This document shows, in pieces, positions 5,693 to 6,519 of a stretch of DNA of 6,519 nucleotides. A program made the position numbers and the translations under genes. The first letter of the stretch is position 1. Every line of letters starts with the position of its first letter. Origin of the DNA: Cyanobacteria bacterium UBA9971 (lineage in GTDB: Bacteria; Cyanobacteriota; Vampirovibrionia; Gastranaerophilales; UBA9971); contig DNRP01000092.1 of assembly GCA_003499955.1 (NCBI GenBank), positions 1-6,519 of the forward strand, given 5' to 3'. Below the pieces are notes generated by a model. The model worked only from the letters and a program-made list of their open reading frames with translations, was not told where the DNA came from and ran no database searches.

Positions 5693-6519
5693 ATGGTTTC
5701 AAAGATTAAATTTAAAAATTATACTATAAATAATAATATAGACTGCGAATACAAAAATAAATTAGCGGAAAATCTTTGCTGTCCGGTAGAAAATTTGGCA
5801 TCTGTAGTAGCTCCTGCTGAATTTATAGGTCTTATAAAAAAATATAAGCCTGAAAACTTCTATACGGGCGATTTTTTGTCGGAAAATTTTAACGAATTGT
5901 ATAAAAACGTCCTGAATAAAACTTTTCGCATAAATCTTCATATGCATACTATTGAATCTGACGGAAGATTGACTGTAGAAGAACTACTTAATCAGGCTGT
6001 GGTTTATGCGGAAAATGTAAAATCCAAAATAAACAATGATTTGCCTTCTTTTGTGATTTCCATAACAGATCATGATTCTTTGGAGGGAACGAAAAAAGCA
6101 CTTAAATTAATCGCTGAAAATCCTAATAAGTTTAAAGATATAAAATTTATTACGGGTATTGAGTTCAGTGTCAAGCTAGATAATGAAAAAATCCTAAAAA
6201 ACCCTCTGGTAACAGATTTAATGGGCTATTGCATAAATCCATATGATGCGGATTTAAATAATTTCCTGCAAAATACCAAAAATTCCAGAAATGATGAAGC
6301 ACAAAAAATTCTTTTAAAACTCAATAGATTTGGGATTAATGAAAGTTGGGAAACGGTAAAAAATTCTCATGTTCTCATTAAAATCGCAGGAAGTATGGCG
6401 TTTTTTGACTTTATTAAGCATTATATTTTCAAAAAATATAAAAAAACACCGGAATTGATAAAATATAGAGAAGAAATAGAAAAACTTTTCGAAGGTAAGC
6501 AATCTAAATTCAGCCCGAC
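5693..6519 (+). CDS. PHP-domain metal-dependent phosphoesterase, 3'-truncated by the window edge
   Basis: The frame runs from an ATG at 5693 for 275 codons and is still open at the right edge. An in-frame TAA at 5681 and the lack of another early ATG fix the start, although no Shine-Dalgarno is visible. Residues 79-159 carry the PHP metal-site motifs: NLHMHT with H83 and H85, SDG at 89-91, ITDHDSLEG with D126-H127-D128, and TGIEFS with E157. The order and spacing match the YciV/RNase AM-like branch of the PHP superfamily, whose members hydrolyse phosphoesters using a metal cluster. Residues 200-220 (NDEAQKILLKLNRFGI) resemble the helical insert that follows in such proteins. The remaining His and Asp ligands would lie beyond the window. 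An N-terminal extension of about 78 residues precedes the domain, which is longer than usual; I recognise no domain in it. The substrate (nucleotide, nucleic-acid end or histidinol phosphate type) cannot be read. A PHP domain of DNA polymerase III alpha is unlikely, since no such flanking sequence is seen. Confidence 0.85.
   Translation, partial: MVSKIKFKNYTINNNIDCEYKNKLAENLCCPVENLASVVAPAEFIGLIKKYKPENFYTGDFLSENFNELYKNVLNKTFRINLHMHTIESDGRLTVEELLNQAVVYAENVKSKINNDLPSFVISITDHDSLEGTKKALKLIAENPNKFKDIKFITGIEFSVKLDNEKILKNPLVTDLMGYCINPYDADLNNFLQNTKNSRNDEAQKILLKLNRFGINESWETVKNSHVLIKIAGSMAFFDFIKHYIFKKYKKTPELIKYREEIEKLFEGKQSKFSP

Noticed and set aside
5762..6502. Minus-strand open frames at 5762-5947 and 6314-6502
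   Set aside because: They are antisense shadows of the PHP gene, rich in Phe, Ile and Tyr as expected from reversed A-rich coding sequence.
1..6519. CRISPR array, transposon, tRNA, rRNA or defence system
   Set aside because: I saw no regularly spaced repeats, transposase motifs, terminal inverted repeats, cloverleaf sequences or defence-gene motifs on either strand.

Overview
The window is an AT-rich bacterial segment with short intergenic gaps and no mobile element, CRISPR array or RNA gene that I can see. The gene content does not fix the lineage. Several proteins carry a short Phe-x-Gly motif of the type ISFQG, ISFKG or PAFSG, set in Asn/Lys-rich sequence. From memory this style resembles gut-associated non-photosynthetic cyanobacterial relatives (Melainabacteria/Vampirovibrionia, Gastranaerophilales). 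That placement is inference and would need a database search.

Layout from left to right: (1) The 3' part of a lysine-rich membrane protein of unknown function, open at the left edge, containing an internal duplication (nt 2-1024). (2) A 145-nt gap with a small inverted repeat and a possible promoter. (3) A 708-residue protein (nt 1170-3296) whose second half carries the ordered sequence motifs of GlgC-type sugar-phosphate nucleotidyltransferases. It also has a roughly 280-residue N-terminal extension, an insertion of about 110 residues, and no recognisable C-terminal left-handed beta-helix. (4) A strong intrinsic terminator whose stem contains the stop codon of the convergent gene. (5) uvrC on the minus strand (nt 3352-5223), complete with all expected domains and possibly read from a leaderless mRNA. 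(6) A 166-nt divergent intergenic region with a perfect 22-bp A/T palindrome and a tandem pair of near-identical 18-bp units. (7) A small 88-residue unknown protein with a good ribosome-binding site (nt 5390-5656). (8) The 5' part of a PHP-domain metal-dependent phosphoesterase (nt 5693 to the right edge), with a candidate promoter inside the end of the small gene.

The genes do not form an obvious pathway. UvrC is a housekeeping nucleotide-excision-repair nuclease. The GlgC-like protein suggests sugar-nucleotide or glycogen-type metabolism, but its substrate cannot be read from the sequence. I see no clear multi-gene novel system. The most interesting signals are the unusual nucleotidyltransferase architecture, the recurring Phe-x-Gly motif in unrelated proteins, and the regulatory-looking repeats around the divergent promoter region.
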